From Leptothermofonsia sp049200465 (GTDB taxonomy: Bacteria > Cyanobacteriota > Cyanobacteriia > Leptolyngbyales > Leptolyngbyaceae): a DNA stretch of 64,000 nt. The DNA lies in assembly GCF_049200465.1 (NCBI RefSeq), contig NZ_CP120836.1, positions 3,348,001 through 3,412,000 on the forward strand, given 5' to 3'. Positions 20,047-29,576 of the stretch are shown one piece after another. The notes beneath the pieces were generated by a model, which made no database searches, was not told where the DNA came from, and saw only the letters and a list, made by a program, of their open reading frames with translations. Numbering within the stretch: the first letter of the stretch is position 1; every line of letters starts with the position of its first letter. A program made the translations under genes and the position numbers.

Positions 20047-20161
20047 ATAGCTGTCGCAGGTTATTTAGGACATTGGTTTGAAGAGAGTGTGGGGGCTTTG
20101 CCCCCAGCTAGGGGTTCCACCCCTGCATCCTGTCCTCAGCCTGGTGGCGATCGCTCTATAG
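20046..20161 (+). repeat. palindromic repeat family B, copy 1
   Basis: Family B elements are 80-130 bp, begin and end near TATAGC/GCTATA, and have a GC-rich centre such as GGGGGCTTTGCCCCCAGC and CTAGGGGTTCCACCCCTG. Other copies lie near 32552, 36162, 46053, 49296, 56346 and 61368. This copy overlaps the T-tract of the psaB terminator. Confidence 0.65.
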
Positions 20162-20235
20162 CCATTCAGTAACCAGAGGTTGACTGAGTAAAAATACTTA
20201 TGTAAAATTGTAACGTTATATTAAGGAGCATCTTT

Positions 20236-20763
20236 TTGGTTGATGAACTCCAAATCGACCAGATTCAGAAAGTGCTTATGCCTATCCCTCAACGAAATGG
20301 AATGGTTAGCGAGCAGAAAGACATCAAAATTTCTGTTGGACGGTCAATGTCAGTTGGCATGGGTGTGGATGAATTACTGGCAAAGTATGCATCCGGAGAA
20401 CGTGATTTTCGAGGGGTTCTCTTGAGAGGGGTTGACTTAAGTGGGTGTAATTTGAGCGGGGTGAATTTGAAAGGAGCGAACCTCCACCAGGCGAATCTAT
20501 GCGGTGCGAATCTGAGCGGTGCGAATCTCCACCGGGCCTATTTGAGCGAGGCCAACCTGGCTTTTGCTGATCTCAGCGGTAGCCTTTTACAGGGGGCGAA
20601 CCTGGCCAAAGCGAATCTTTGTGGGGCTGATTTGAGTGGGTCGAATTTGAAAGTAGCCTTTATGTGGGAGGCCAATTTAACGGAGGCGGATTTGAAGGGG
20701 GCCAATCTGGATGAAGCGATTTTGACCCGAACGATTATGCCCAATGGCAAAATGCATCAGTAG
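20236..20763 (+). CDS. pentapeptide-repeat protein
   Basis: From about residue 58 the protein is built of tandem A(N/D)LxX pentapeptides (ANLHQANLCGANLSGANL), which fold as a right-handed quadrilateral beta helix; the function of most such proteins is unknown. The N-terminal 55 residues are non-repetitive. I prefer the TTG at 20236 because AAGGAG lies 7 bases upstream; an internal ATG at 20278 is an alternative. It is a single-gene unit downstream of the psaAB terminator. Confidence 0.85.
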   Translation: MVDELQIDQIQKVLMPIPQRNGMVSEQKDIKISVGRSMSVGMGVDELLAKYASGERDFRGVLLRGVDLSGCNLSGVNLKGANLHQANLCGANLSGANLHRAYLSEANLAFADLSGSLLQGANLAKANLCGADLSGSNLKVAFMWEANLTEADLKGANLDEAILTRTIMPNGKMHQ

Positions 20764-20861
20764 TCGGCCAGGCTATCCGATTATGCATTCATTCTTTAGG
20801 AAAGAATACTTAATGCGAAAGTCCTCCTACGATTGATTTGTGTTAAGAATCGGTTGTCCCA

Positions 20862-23312
20862 GTGGCTAATCTTTACTGGCTCGATCGCATCCAGCCTGAG
20901 CATCAATCTCTTGTAGGGAATAAAGCGTTTCATCTGGCTCGTCTGCTGCAAACTGGGTATCCAGTCGTACCGGGCTTTGTCATTTCAGCTCAGATGTTCT
21001 GGGAATTTTTGGAAACCGTTAATTGGCCTGAGCCACTGTTTGCGGATTTGCCCCATTCTTCATTGCGGTTGGATATTGACAACCCTCAACAGCTTCAGGC
21101 AATAGCCCGCCAGATTCGGCAGGCTATTACAATAGCTCCTTTGCTAACTGAGTGGGTTTCAGAGGTCAAATCTGCCGTTAGTCAGCTCGGTTCACCCGTG
21201 GTTATTCTGCGTCCCTCGTTAGCCCTACGAAAAACTTCCTGGAAAATTGATGCATCAAGGTTTGAGCCAGTGATAGATGGCCGAAGTTCGGCACTCTTCA
21301 ACATCCAGACCTGCGGGATGACGGAAGAAAGCCTGATCGAAGGATTAAAGCAGCTATGGGCACAGTTGTTTGGGGCAAAAAGTTTGTTCTACTGGCAGCG
21401 CACCGGCATTCCCTTGCAGCAAATTTGTCTGGCTGTTCTGGTGCAGCCTTTGTGGTCGGCGATCGCAGCAGGAACAGTGCAGGCGAACGATAGCTACTTT
21501 CAGGTGCAAGCAACTCCAGGATTAGGGATGGCGATCACCTGGGGTGAGACGATTCCAGACTGTTATCAGATTCATACCAAGAGTGGGGCTATTCTTTCCC
21601 GACACCTGGGAAAAAAGACCATCGTTTATGACCCTGTTGCCGAACCTGCCGACCTTAAGGGTAGCTCTTTGCATCTGTCCCTGCGGTTTCTCGATGAGAC
21701 TCGACAGGCAAGCAATGCTATAGAGGATTGGCAACTGGAAGAATTAATTCACCTGGTTCAACGACTCCTGGTTGATTGTGCCCCACCGATGGAGCTAGAG
21801 TGGGTTCTTTCCTGTGCAACAAATTCCCAACCCCAGGTGTATCTGACTCAGGTAATTCCCCAGTTGGTTAGAGCTAGTTGGTCACCAACCAACTTGGGTG
21901 ACTGGGAACCGTTATCCTCCCTCCATGAAGAGCCTGTAATGAATTCCAATTGGCGTCCCCTGTTAACTGGGTTGGCGGTTTCCCAGGGGCGAGCGATCGC
22001 TCGTGCCAGCGTGATTGCTGACCCCCAAAAAGCCGCGATCGGAATTTTGCCAGGGACAGTGCTGGTTGCCCCCTCGCTGCCGCCCCAGTGGTTGCCTCTG
22101 ATTCAACAGGCGGCGGCGATTGTGACCGAACAAGGCAGCATGACCAGCCACGGTGCGATTGTTGCCAGGGAAGTGGGGGTCCCTGCCGTGATGGGTGCAA
22201 CCAATGCTACGGCCCATATTCAAACCGGCGACCTAGTAATGGTAGATGGAAGCCGAGGAAGAATCTATCGCATTGAACCAAATGGGGCACAGGAGACCAG
22301 CCCTCCCATTATGGGACAGGGGCATGCAGATGTGGAAGCTCTCCAATCAACGCCTCCCCGCCCTCTATCTGATGTTCTCCCAGTTTCTGATTCTCTGGAA
22401 CGGCCACCGATCGGGACCCAGTTGATGGTGAATGTGAGCCAGCTCAGTTCTCTGGATCTAATTGCGGATTTGCCAATAGACGGGGTCGGGTTGCTACGGT
22501 CAGAATTGCTGGCGATCGCCCTCCTCAACAACCAACCTCCCCACTACTGGCTGCAACCCGAACACCATGCGGAATTTGTAGAGCGATTGACAGATGCCCT
22601 CTGCCAATTCGCTTCAGCCCTGGCACCGCGTCCAGTGTTTTATCGTTCGCTCGATTTACGCTCCCACGAGTTTGGGGATCTCGGCGGCGGAGAGGCGACC
22701 GCCCCTGGGGGCAATCCTGTGTTAGGGATGCGAGGCACCTTTCGCTATACTCTGTACCCAACTCTGTTTGAACTGGAACTCGCAGCATTGGCCGCCACTC
22801 AACAAACAGGCAATCGCAATATCCACTTGTTGTTGCCGTTTGTGCGGGCTGTTGAGGAGTTTGAATTTTGCCGACAACGGGTTGAACGAACAGGCTTGAT
22901 GCACAACCCCAATTTCCAGATCTGGATCATGGCAGAAGTTCCCTCGGTGCTGTTTCTGCTGCCAGAGTATGTGAAAGCGGGTGTGAAAGGCATTTCCATC
23001 GGCTCCAACGACTTGAGTCAGCTCCTTTTAGGCATTGATCGGGACAATACTCTGCTGTCATCTGCTTTCGATGAACGCCACCCTGCCGTCAAGGCTGCGA
23101 TCGCCCAACTCATTCAGCAGGCTCATCAGGCGGGCATTCCCTGCTCCATTTGTGGCCAGGCCCCCGTTCGACACCCAGAACTCATAGCAGACCTCATCCG
23201 TTGGGGCATCGACTCAATTTCTGTAGAGCCAGAAGCCGTAGAAACCACCTACTGGGCAATCGCCCGCGCCGAACGCCGCCTCCTGCTCGAAACTGCTCGT
23301 CAACAACCATAG
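20862..23312 (+). CDS. phosphoenolpyruvate synthase-like protein
   Basis: The 816-aa protein has the three-part layout of PEP-utilising enzymes: an N-terminal PPDK/PEP-synthase ATP-binding domain (GNKAFHLARLL), a central swivelling phosphohistidine domain (GSMTSHGAIVAREVGVPAVMG, around residue 430) and a C-terminal PEP/pyruvate barrel (SIGSNDLSQLLLGIDRD; SICGQAPVRHPE with the catalytic Cys). The reaction would be pyruvate + ATP to PEP. The N-terminal ATP domain is divergent, so an altered substrate is possible. Start is GTG at 20862 without a strong ribosome-binding site. Confidence 0.8.
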   Translation: MANLYWLDRIQPEHQSLVGNKAFHLARLLQTGYPVVPGFVISAQMFWEFLETVNWPEPLFADLPHSSLRLDIDNPQQLQAIARQIRQAITIAPLLTEWVSEVKSAVSQLGSPVVILRPSLALRKTSWKIDASRFEPVIDGRSSALFNIQTCGMTEESLIEGLKQLWAQLFGAKSLFYWQRTGIPLQQICLAVLVQPLWSAIAAGTVQANDSYFQVQATPGLGMAITWGETIPDCYQIHTKSGAILSRHLGKKTIVYDPVAEPADLKGSSLHLSLRFLDETRQASNAIEDWQLEELIHLVQRLLVDCAPPMELEWVLSCATNSQPQVYLTQVIPQLVRASWSPTNLGDWEPLSSLHEEPVMNSNWRPLLTGLAVSQGRAIARASVIADPQKAAIGILPGTVLVAPSLPPQWLPLIQQAAAIVTEQGSMTSHGAIVAREVGVPAVMGATNATAHIQTGDLVMVDGSRGRIYRIEPNGAQETSPPIMGQGHADVEALQSTPPRPLSDVLPVSDSLERPPIGTQLMVNVSQLSSLDLIADLPIDGVGLLRSELLAIALLNNQPPHYWLQPEHHAEFVERLTDALCQFASALAPRPVFYRSLDLRSHEFGDLGGGEATAPGGNPVLGMRGTFRYTLYPTLFELELAALAATQQTGNRNIHLLLPFVRAVEEFEFCRQRVERTGLMHNPNFQIWIMAEVPSVLFLLPEYVKAGVKGISIGSNDLSQLLLGIDRDNTLLSSAFDERHPAVKAAIAQLIQQAHQAGIPCSICGQAPVRHPELIADLIRWGIDSISVEPEAVETTYWAIARAERRLLLETARQQP

Positions 23313-23411
23313 AACTGTTTGTCAGCAACCATAGAACTGTCGAATCTCTTTACCAAAACGGTATAGTGGGCTTAAGTGCTTTCCCCTGCGTCAACGAGTG
23401 AGTTCACCTCG

Positions 23412-25439
23412 ATGAGCAATTCCACTTCCATCCTGGAAGCTCTGCTGCAAGCCCTACCGGACCTGAGGACTCAAATCTACTTCAAGTCTTCTCTGACTGC
23501 GCTGTCTCATGCAATGGAAGACCAGATTTTGGCTGGGGTCAACAGCACGCTGGTGATTGCTAGCTTTCAGCGCGAGCGTTTCTATCGCCAGGAAGCTCAT
23601 CGCTATCTCCGCATTTCTGAACGGGCGGATCAGGTTTACGTTCTGGCCGCTCCCGAAACCAATTTCGCCAGCCGTACCGAGCATTATGAAACGATCGCCT
23701 TTGAACCAACCGATGCGCTGGCCCAGGAGTGGCACCTGGTTGTTGTGGGGCCCCGTTATGCCGCCTGCCTGGTCTGCAAAGAACGCCAGGCTACCTCAGA
23801 AAAATCGACAATTCAGCCTGCTGGCGATCAATCCCGCCGATTTGAAGGAATTTGGACCTTTGACCGCCGCACCGTCTATAAAGCGGCTGAACTGTTACTA
23901 GATCGCATCCTTCTTTACCGACCGGAACTGGCCGGTAAAGTTGGCAAAGTTAAGGCAGAGCTTTCGACCGAAACCCGCACTGGCTTTAATAACCTTGACC
24001 CAGAACCTTTTGCAGAACGACTGGTAACTTACCTGCAAGCAGGACAGTACAAGCTGATTAAAGCTTATCGGTCGATCGCAGCACAGGAACGCAAGGAACG
24101 CCTGGTTAACTCGATTACAGCCGCCATTCGCCACTCCCTCGACCCCAATGAAATTTTCAAAATTGCCGTGCAAGAGTTGGGGCAGGCGTTAAAGGTCTGC
24201 CGCTGTTTGATCTATCGCTGCAAAGAAACAGATACCCACGTCATCATCCAGCATGAGTATCTGGGAGCAGCGGTAGAATCTCTGGTGGGCAAAGAATGGA
24301 ATTTACGAGATAACCCGCTATTCCAGGCGGTCGCGCAACAGCAGGAAGCCGTATTTGTCGATGATGCTCAGGCAACGCCCTGGGTACTTAACAACGGTTC
24401 AGAGGTTTCTCCCCCCAGCTTGGGCGATCGCTCCAATGGAGCATCTCCGGTACAGCGCTGGCAAATCCAATCCTGGCTCATGGTACCCGTGATTCATCAA
24501 AATCGGCTTTTAGGGATTGTGGAATTGCATCGTTGCTGCACCACCCTGTACGAATGGGCAGAATCCGAACTGAGCTTAGTAGAGGCGATCGCCACCCAAA
24601 TTGGAGTTGCCCTGATTCAGGCAGAAGCTTATGCCAACCTGGAAGACCTAAACCAGCAGCTCGAAGCCCTCGATCGCACCCGCAGCAATCTAATTGCCAT
24701 CACAGGGCACGAACTACGCACCCCCCTTTCTACCATTCAGGTCTGTTTAGAAAGTCTTGCCAGTGAACCTGACATGCCCACCGAACTGAGACAGATCATG
24801 CTGCGGTCTGCCCTATCGGATGCTGAGCGGATGCGCAAGCTGATTCAGGACTTTTTGACCCTATCTGAGTTAGAAAGTGGGCGAGTAAAGTGGCACCTGG
24901 AACCCCTTCCCCTAAGAGAGTGTGTTGACCTGGCTCTGAGTAGCGTCCGCGCCCGTCAACTCCACAACGATCGCCTTCCCAAAATTACTGCCCAAGTGTC
25001 ACCAGAACTCCCCCTCGTGCAAACCGACGGGGAATGGCTAGTCGAAGTCCTCTCAAAACTATTAGACAACGCCTGCAAATTTACAGATCCCGATGGTCGA
25101 GTCACTATCGAAGCCCATGAAAATGGCGGCCAGATGTTAGAAATCACCATTTCTGACACCGGGCGCGGGATTGAGCCAAACCGCCTCGAAGCGGTGTTCG
25201 ATCGCTTCTACCAGGAAGAAGGTGCCCTCCGACGAACCGCAGGCGGCACAGGCCTGGGGCTGGCCATCTGTCGTCAGATTATCCATGGTTTAGGCGGTCG
25301 CATCTGGGCAGAGTCCGGTGGTAAAGATCAAGGCAGCCAATTTCACCTCACCATCCCCATCTTTCAAAGTGAATCCAACCGTCCCCCAGCCACACCCGCA
25401 AAAAAGCCAAAGGGGAAAGCGGCAAAAAGTCGAGTTTAG
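23412..25439 (+). CDS. hybrid DICT-GAF sensor histidine kinase
   Basis: The 675-aa soluble kinase has an N-terminal DICT sensory domain (residues about 5-160), common with GAF domains in cyanobacterial light or redox regulators. A GAF domain (about 225-410) follows, then a HisKA dimerisation domain (GHELRTPLS, phospho-His) and an HATPase domain (LLDNACKFT, DTGRGIEP, GGTGLGLAICRQI). The GAF region lacks an obvious bilin-binding Cys-His pair. The ATG at 23412 is used; a GTG at 23376 is also in frame. psaD lies 142 bp downstream but no receiver gene is adjacent. Confidence 0.85.
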   Translation: MSNSTSILEALLQALPDLRTQIYFKSSLTALSHAMEDQILAGVNSTLVIASFQRERFYRQEAHRYLRISERADQVYVLAAPETNFASRTEHYETIAFEPTDALAQEWHLVVVGPRYAACLVCKERQATSEKSTIQPAGDQSRRFEGIWTFDRRTVYKAAELLLDRILLYRPELAGKVGKVKAELSTETRTGFNNLDPEPFAERLVTYLQAGQYKLIKAYRSIAAQERKERLVNSITAAIRHSLDPNEIFKIAVQELGQALKVCRCLIYRCKETDTHVIIQHEYLGAAVESLVGKEWNLRDNPLFQAVAQQQEAVFVDDAQATPWVLNNGSEVSPPSLGDRSNGASPVQRWQIQSWLMVPVIHQNRLLGIVELHRCCTTLYEWAESELSLVEAIATQIGVALIQAEAYANLEDLNQQLEALDRTRSNLIAITGHELRTPLSTIQVCLESLASEPDMPTELRQIMLRSALSDAERMRKLIQDFLTLSELESGRVKWHLEPLPLRECVDLALSSVRARQLHNDRLPKITAQVSPELPLVQTDGEWLVEVLSKLLDNACKFTDPDGRVTIEAHENGGQMLEITISDTGRGIEPNRLEAVFDRFYQEEGALRRTAGGTGLGLAICRQIIHGLGGRIWAESGGKDQGSQFHLTIPIFQSESNRPPATPAKKPKGKAAKSRV

Positions 25440-25581
25440 AGAAGACTACCCATCCATCCCACCCCCTACCCCCACTCCCCCTATCTCAATTGCTAATAAC
25501 TGTTACAGTTCCCAAAGAAGTGCGCAGGGAGGGCCATATCGAATGGTAGGATTCCCGTAAAACATTGCGAGAGAAATCCAA

Positions 25582-26001
25582 ATGACAGAACTTTCTGGAC
25601 AACCTCCTTTGTTTGGTGGGAGTACTGGCGGACTGCTCACCAAAGCTCAAGTTGAAGAAAAATACGCAATCACCTGGACAAGCCCCAAAGAGCAAGTCTT
25701 TGAGATGCCGACAGGTGGTGCAGCGGTGATGCGCCAAGGTGAAAACCTACTTTATCTGGCTCGTAAAGAGCAATGTATCGCACTAGGTGGGCGGCAGTTA
25801 CGTCCACTGAAAATCACAGACTATAAAATCTACCGGATTTATCCAAACGGGGATATTGAGTACCTGCATCCGAAGGATGGGGTCTTCCCTGAAAAGGTGA
25901 ATCAAGGAAGAGCAATGGTCAACACGAAGGATCGCCGCATTGGTGAAAATCCAGAGCCTGCAAAACTTAAGTTTACAGGCACAACTACTTATGAAGCCTA
26001 G
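25582..26001 (+). CDS. psaD: photosystem I subunit II
   Basis: This 139-aa stromal-side PSI subunit docks ferredoxin and stabilises PsaC. The sequence is typical throughout (FGGSTGGLLTKAQVEEKYAI, MPTGGAAVMRQGENLLYLARKEQC, YPNGDIEYLHPKDGVFPEKVN). It is transcribed alone and followed by a strong terminator. Confidence 0.98.
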   Translation: MTELSGQPPLFGGSTGGLLTKAQVEEKYAITWTSPKEQVFEMPTGGAAVMRQGENLLYLARKEQCIALGGRQLRPLKITDYKIYRIYPNGDIEYLHPKDGVFPEKVNQGRAMVNTKDRRIGENPEPAKLKFTGTTTYEA

Positions 26002-26025
26002 TCATTAGTATCTAAGCCTTCCGCG

Positions 26026-26066
26026 ATCGCCTCAGAGATTCGTCTCTGGGGCGATTTTCTTCTTTA
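26026..26066 (+). terminator. Rho-independent terminator of psaD
   Basis: ATCGCCTCAGAGA and TCTCTGGGGCGAT pair around a TTCG tetraloop, followed by a T-rich tract, 24 bp after the psaD stop. Confidence 0.85.
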
Positions 26067-26158
26067 CAAAAATCAACGTTGCAAAGGTTGAAATTTTCTA
26101 AATAAATGCTGAAATAGAAGTAGAAGATTGCTTTTTAGTTTCAAAAGATTTTACACTT

Positions 26159-26626
26159 ATAGCAATCCTAAACCAGTCGTGAGATTAAAAATCTTTGTGA
26201 GGGTTCTCCCGACTTGTCGGTGAAAAAGTAGCCTACATTGCTCTTTGAGCCCAATAAAAATCATAGAAGATCAATTTTCTTTCGATGAAAGGCATCACTT
26301 ATCATTAGATTGTTGGGGAACCTTTGAGAGAAAAAATCCTGTAAGAATCCTTTATCAGGAATCCTTCATCACGATCTAAATAGGACTGCTATGCAAAGTC
26401 TCCTTTCCCGAGACCTCAACGGGTTTTAGAGATTCCGCCTCTCATTGGAGCAAAACCCCTGCTTCCTGCCCATATACTGTTCGTGAATACTTACTACTTT
26501 CACCTGATTCATAAAATTCCACCTGATTCATAAAAGGGTGAAAATTGAAAGGGTGAAAATTGGTGAAAAGCGAAAGTTGTGAAAGGCTTTCCTGGTATGA
26601 ACTTTTTTTCCCTTTAGGATTGCTAT
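26159..26626. repeat. inverted-repeat elements family C (two adjacent units)
   Basis: The boundaries ATAGCAATCCTA at 26159, TAGGACTGCTAT at 26381-26392 and TTAGGATTGCTAT at 26614-26625 are inverted or direct versions of one terminal motif, marking two units of about 235 bp. Similar ends occur at 41223 and around 61282-61372. Between them are short tandem duplications (CCACCTGATTCATAAA twice near 26500-26535; AGGGTGAAAATTG twice). No coding sequence is supported. Confidence 0.5.
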
Positions 26627-26909
26627 CACTAAAAAATCTCATATCTGGCTCTGATGAGAGTCTTGCGATAATTGCCGATTATCACTAAAACCAAATCAAC
26701 ATTTGATGATTAAAGTGATGGTTAAAGAAAAGCCTCATTTGACCTTTAAATTTTTGCATTGAAGCCTCGCAGAAAGTATCACAAAAGCCGGTTCTTCCCT
26801 TTCCTCACCTGAGTTCCCGGATTTTATGTGGTGTGAAGGAGTATAACAGCCGCAATTCTTCCGGCCTGTCGGTGAAAAAGTAGCGTAAGCTACTTCTTTC
26901 ATCTCAACC
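26627..26909. other. rest of the long spacer between psaD and the ComFB gene
   Basis: No gene is visible in this part. A short segment around 26866-26886 (CTGTCGGTGAAAAAGTAG) repeats one at about 26214-26232. Confidence 0.4.
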
Positions 26910-26977
26910 AAAATTCCTGGAATCTCGATCTTGTGTTTTGGTGATAAGCGAGGTTTATCACCAAACTCTCAGGAGAG
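26910..26977 (+). ncRNA. candidate structured RNA motif, copy 1 (upstream of ComFB gene)
   Basis: A perfect 10-bp hairpin at 26940-26962 (GGTGATAAGC, loop GAG, GTTTATCACC with one G-U pair) is followed by AAACTCTCAGGAGAG. The hairpin, its left flank and its tail match 49391-49455 over about 65 nt. The loop and inner pairs differ between the copies while pairing is mostly kept, which suggests a conserved RNA structure. It lies about 90 nt before the downstream gene. The family is not recognised. Confidence 0.45.
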
Positions 26978-27068
26978 ACACTACTACCAGGACGGTTAAG
27001 ACAGGGGAATCTATCCCACATCTCTCATCAAGAAGATACTCATTAAGTACTCATTAAGAAATACTCCC

Positions 27069-27425
27069 ATGACCAAAACCATTGTGAACCTGTGGACCTC
27101 CCTGGTTGCTAGAGAAGTCGAGGAAGTCCTGGGTACTTACGCTGACCATCCTTTTCAACAAGCGTTTTCTATTCCTGATTTGCGTCAGGAGTTGATTGCT
27201 TATGTTCTCAGCCATACACCCGGTAGCTATATCGTACTTGAGGACATGGAAAAGCTACCCCTCGATGCCTGTCGACTGCAGTTGTCTTTTGAAGAAAAAC
27301 AGTTGCTCAAGGCATGGGTTCATGAGGGAATTCGGTGCATTTTTGATCGCCACTCTGAAACCATTACCAAGCACATTCCAGAAGTGGATGATCCGGGGTT
27401 AGCCCCTTCCCACTGGTTTGGTTGA
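27069..27425 (+). CDS. ComFB-family protein (probable c-di-nucleotide receptor)
   Basis: The 118-aa protein resembles late competence protein ComFB: a small helical protein with the segment REVEEVLGTYADHPFQQAF and the motif VLSHTPGSYIVLED, in place of the usual ALNRLPPxYxxxE. Cyanobacterial ComFB proteins have been described as cyclic dinucleotide receptors (c-di-GMP or c-di-AMP). It ends 11 bp from the end of a convergent c-di-GMP-type enzyme, which fits such a role but does not prove it. No strong ribosome-binding site precedes the ATG. Confidence 0.65.
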   Translation: MTKTIVNLWTSLVAREVEEVLGTYADHPFQQAFSIPDLRQELIAYVLSHTPGSYIVLEDMEKLPLDACRLQLSFEEKQLLKAWVHEGIRCIFDRHSETITKHIPEVDDPGLAPSHWFG

Positions 27426-27436
27426 TAGGCATCGGT

Positions 27437-29194
27437 TCACTCCGTTCTCAGCGCAAAAATCAAACGCTTGTCCGCCAGTAGTAATTTTTCAAACTCTTCG
27501 GCTGGAAGTGGTGGGCTAAACAGATAGCCCTGCATGGCATGGCAACCACTTTGCCGCAGAAAGTTAAACTGCCCTTCAGTTTCGACCCCTTCAGCAATGA
27601 CTTTTAGTTGCAGGCTCTGCGCCATAGCAATAATAGCTTTCGAGATCGCTGCATCATTGGGATCGGTTGTAATTTTTTGAACAAAAGATCGATCAATTTT
27701 TAGTTTGTCAATGGGGAACCGCTTCAAATAATTTAGGGATGAATATCCTGTTCCAAAATCATCAATTGAAATCCCAATTCCCATCTCCTTCAGATCCTTC
27801 AAAATTGGAATGGTAATTTCTACATCTTCCATAAAGATGGTTTCTGTCAGTTCTAAAACCAGAACATTGGCACTTAATCCAGTTTCCTTTAATGCACTAG
27901 CTACTTTTTCGACCAGGTTTTCCTGCCGAAATTGTCGTGCAGATAGGTTGACCGAAATCTGGAAAGATAAATGGTTGGCACTTTGCCAAGCTTTTGCCTG
28001 GGCGCAGGCTGTCTTCAACACCCACTCTCCAATGGGAATAATCAAATCCGTATCTTCTGCGATCGCAATAAACTTGTCTGGCTGAACCATTCCCAGTTCT
28101 GGATTGCGCCAACGGAGTAGTGCCTCAGCACCGATAATTCGTCCTGTAACCAGATTCACCTGGGGCTGGTAGTAGAGCTGAAACTCCTGATTTGCCAGGG
28201 CTGCATTCAGCTTACTTTCCATTTGTTGTTGCTCCACTGCCAGGGCATCTATTTCCTGGGTATGAAATCGATACCCGCCCCCTCTGGTTTTGACAGAGCG
28301 CATTGCTATATCGGCTTGATTGATCAGCCGATCTGGGTTATCACTGTTGTCTGGATATAGGGCAATGCCAATGCTACTCTCAATCTGAACATAGTATCCA
28401 TCCAGGTTGTAGGGTTTAGTTAACGCTTTCAACACTTTTTCGGCGGTATCCGCAGCCTCCTGGCGACTGGTCAGATTGTTCAACAGCAGGCTAAATTCGT
28501 CTCCCCCCAGGCGGGCTGCCATTCCTCGTTGTCCAAAGGTTTGCTCCAAACGTTCTGCGACCCTCTTGAGCAGTAAATCTCCGTTGGCGTAGCCGAGATT
28601 GGTGCTGATGGCCTTAAAGCGGTTCAGACTAATGCACAAAACAGCAATTAGCCGTTGAGGGGCAAGTGTCGATTTTTCCAGGCGGGATGTTTGTGCGATC
28701 GCCTCCTGTAACTTGTGGTGGAGCAAAATTCGGTTGGGTAGATTGGTGAGTGGGTCCCGATAGGCTAAATGATTCAAGTTTTGGGCCGCCCGCTTCATTT
28801 CAGCAATGTAGGGTTGAGTCAGCCTTGCCTGCTTCGCCAGCCGCGCCGAAATCGCTCCCAACAGCTCCGTTCGCTTAAACGGTTTTGTTAAATAATCGTC
28901 TGCTCCCAGTTCCATTCCCTGACGCAGGTCAACTCGTTCTGACTTTGCGCTCAAAAAAATAAACGGAATGGCATCGGTCCTAGAATCTTGACGCAGTTGG
29001 CTAAGAACCTCATAGCCATTCAACTCGGACATCATAATGTCACAAATGATCAGATCGGGCTCGTAGATAGTTGCCAGTTGAACCCCTGTGCGCCCATCTT
29101 CAGCGCTAAGGGTATCAAAACCCTCCGCCTGAAGTAGTTTGAGGATAAGAGTACGGACGTTTGGATCGTCCTCGATCACGAGGATCTGAGTCAT
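27437..29194 (-). CDS. REC-GGDEF-EAL protein, probable c-di-GMP phosphodiesterase
   Basis: The 585-aa protein has an N-terminal receiver (Asp-52 in LIICDIMM; K in LTKPF), a GGDEF domain (residues about 145-305) and an EAL domain (about 320-575). The GGDEF loop itself reads LGGDEFS. However, the metal-binding Asp of the upstream DxD motif is replaced: SLNRFKAIS stands where DLDRFKxIN is expected. Cyclase activity is therefore doubtful. The EAL domain retains EALLRW, SVNLSARQF, LELTET, IDDFGTGYSSL, KIDRSFV and AEGVE, so hydrolysis is likely, with the receiver controlling it. Confidence 0.88.
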   Translation of the reverse strand: MTQILVIEDDPNVRTLILKLLQAEGFDTLSAEDGRTGVQLATIYEPDLIICDIMMSELNGYEVLSQLRQDSRTDAIPFIFLSAKSERVDLRQGMELGADDYLTKPFKRTELLGAISARLAKQARLTQPYIAEMKRAAQNLNHLAYRDPLTNLPNRILLHHKLQEAIAQTSRLEKSTLAPQRLIAVLCISLNRFKAISTNLGYANGDLLLKRVAERLEQTFGQRGMAARLGGDEFSLLLNNLTSRQEAADTAEKVLKALTKPYNLDGYYVQIESSIGIALYPDNSDNPDRLINQADIAMRSVKTRGGGYRFHTQEIDALAVEQQQMESKLNAALANQEFQLYYQPQVNLVTGRIIGAEALLRWRNPELGMVQPDKFIAIAEDTDLIIPIGEWVLKTACAQAKAWQSANHLSFQISVNLSARQFRQENLVEKVASALKETGLSANVLVLELTETIFMEDVEITIPILKDLKEMGIGISIDDFGTGYSSLNYLKRFPIDKLKIDRSFVQKITTDPNDAAISKAIIAMAQSLQLKVIAEGVETEGQFNFLRQSGCHAMQGYLFSPPLPAEEFEKLLLADKRLIFALRTE

Positions 29195-29576
29195 GCGTGA
29201 ATAGCTACTCGACTATAAGAACTTCAAATATCAATGCCTTGAAGGCACTACGCAGGGAATCTAGACCCAGAATTCCCTTCCCTTTGGGAAGATTAACTTG
29301 AGTCTTGTTGAATGGCAGCTCAATCCGTATATAATCCAATCGCTTAGTATAAATTTGCTTTTGTCTCCTCTCGTTGCGTCAAATGCTTTTATACTGGGCT
29401 TTTAGCGACATTTAAGGAAACAGGTAGATCCAGCCAATATCTTTCTTACCGGTGATACCATCTCGCATAAATGTCGATATGTTGGAAAAATAGCCAAAAT
29501 AGTTTTGAAACTCTGTTAACCTTCGGTCGTTATCTCTCTCTCCTCACGATTATTCAGGTTGTAAAGTCTTCAGGTC
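29195..29576. promoter_or_regulatory. divergent promoter region, no specific site assigned
   Basis: This spacer separates the divergent REC-GGDEF-EAL and CAAD genes and must contain both promoters. No gene or repeat is seen and no operator can be assigned. Confidence 0.4.

Noticed and set aside
26442..26642. 66-aa open frame after psaD
   Set aside because: It reads tandem spacer repeats and is not credible as a protein.
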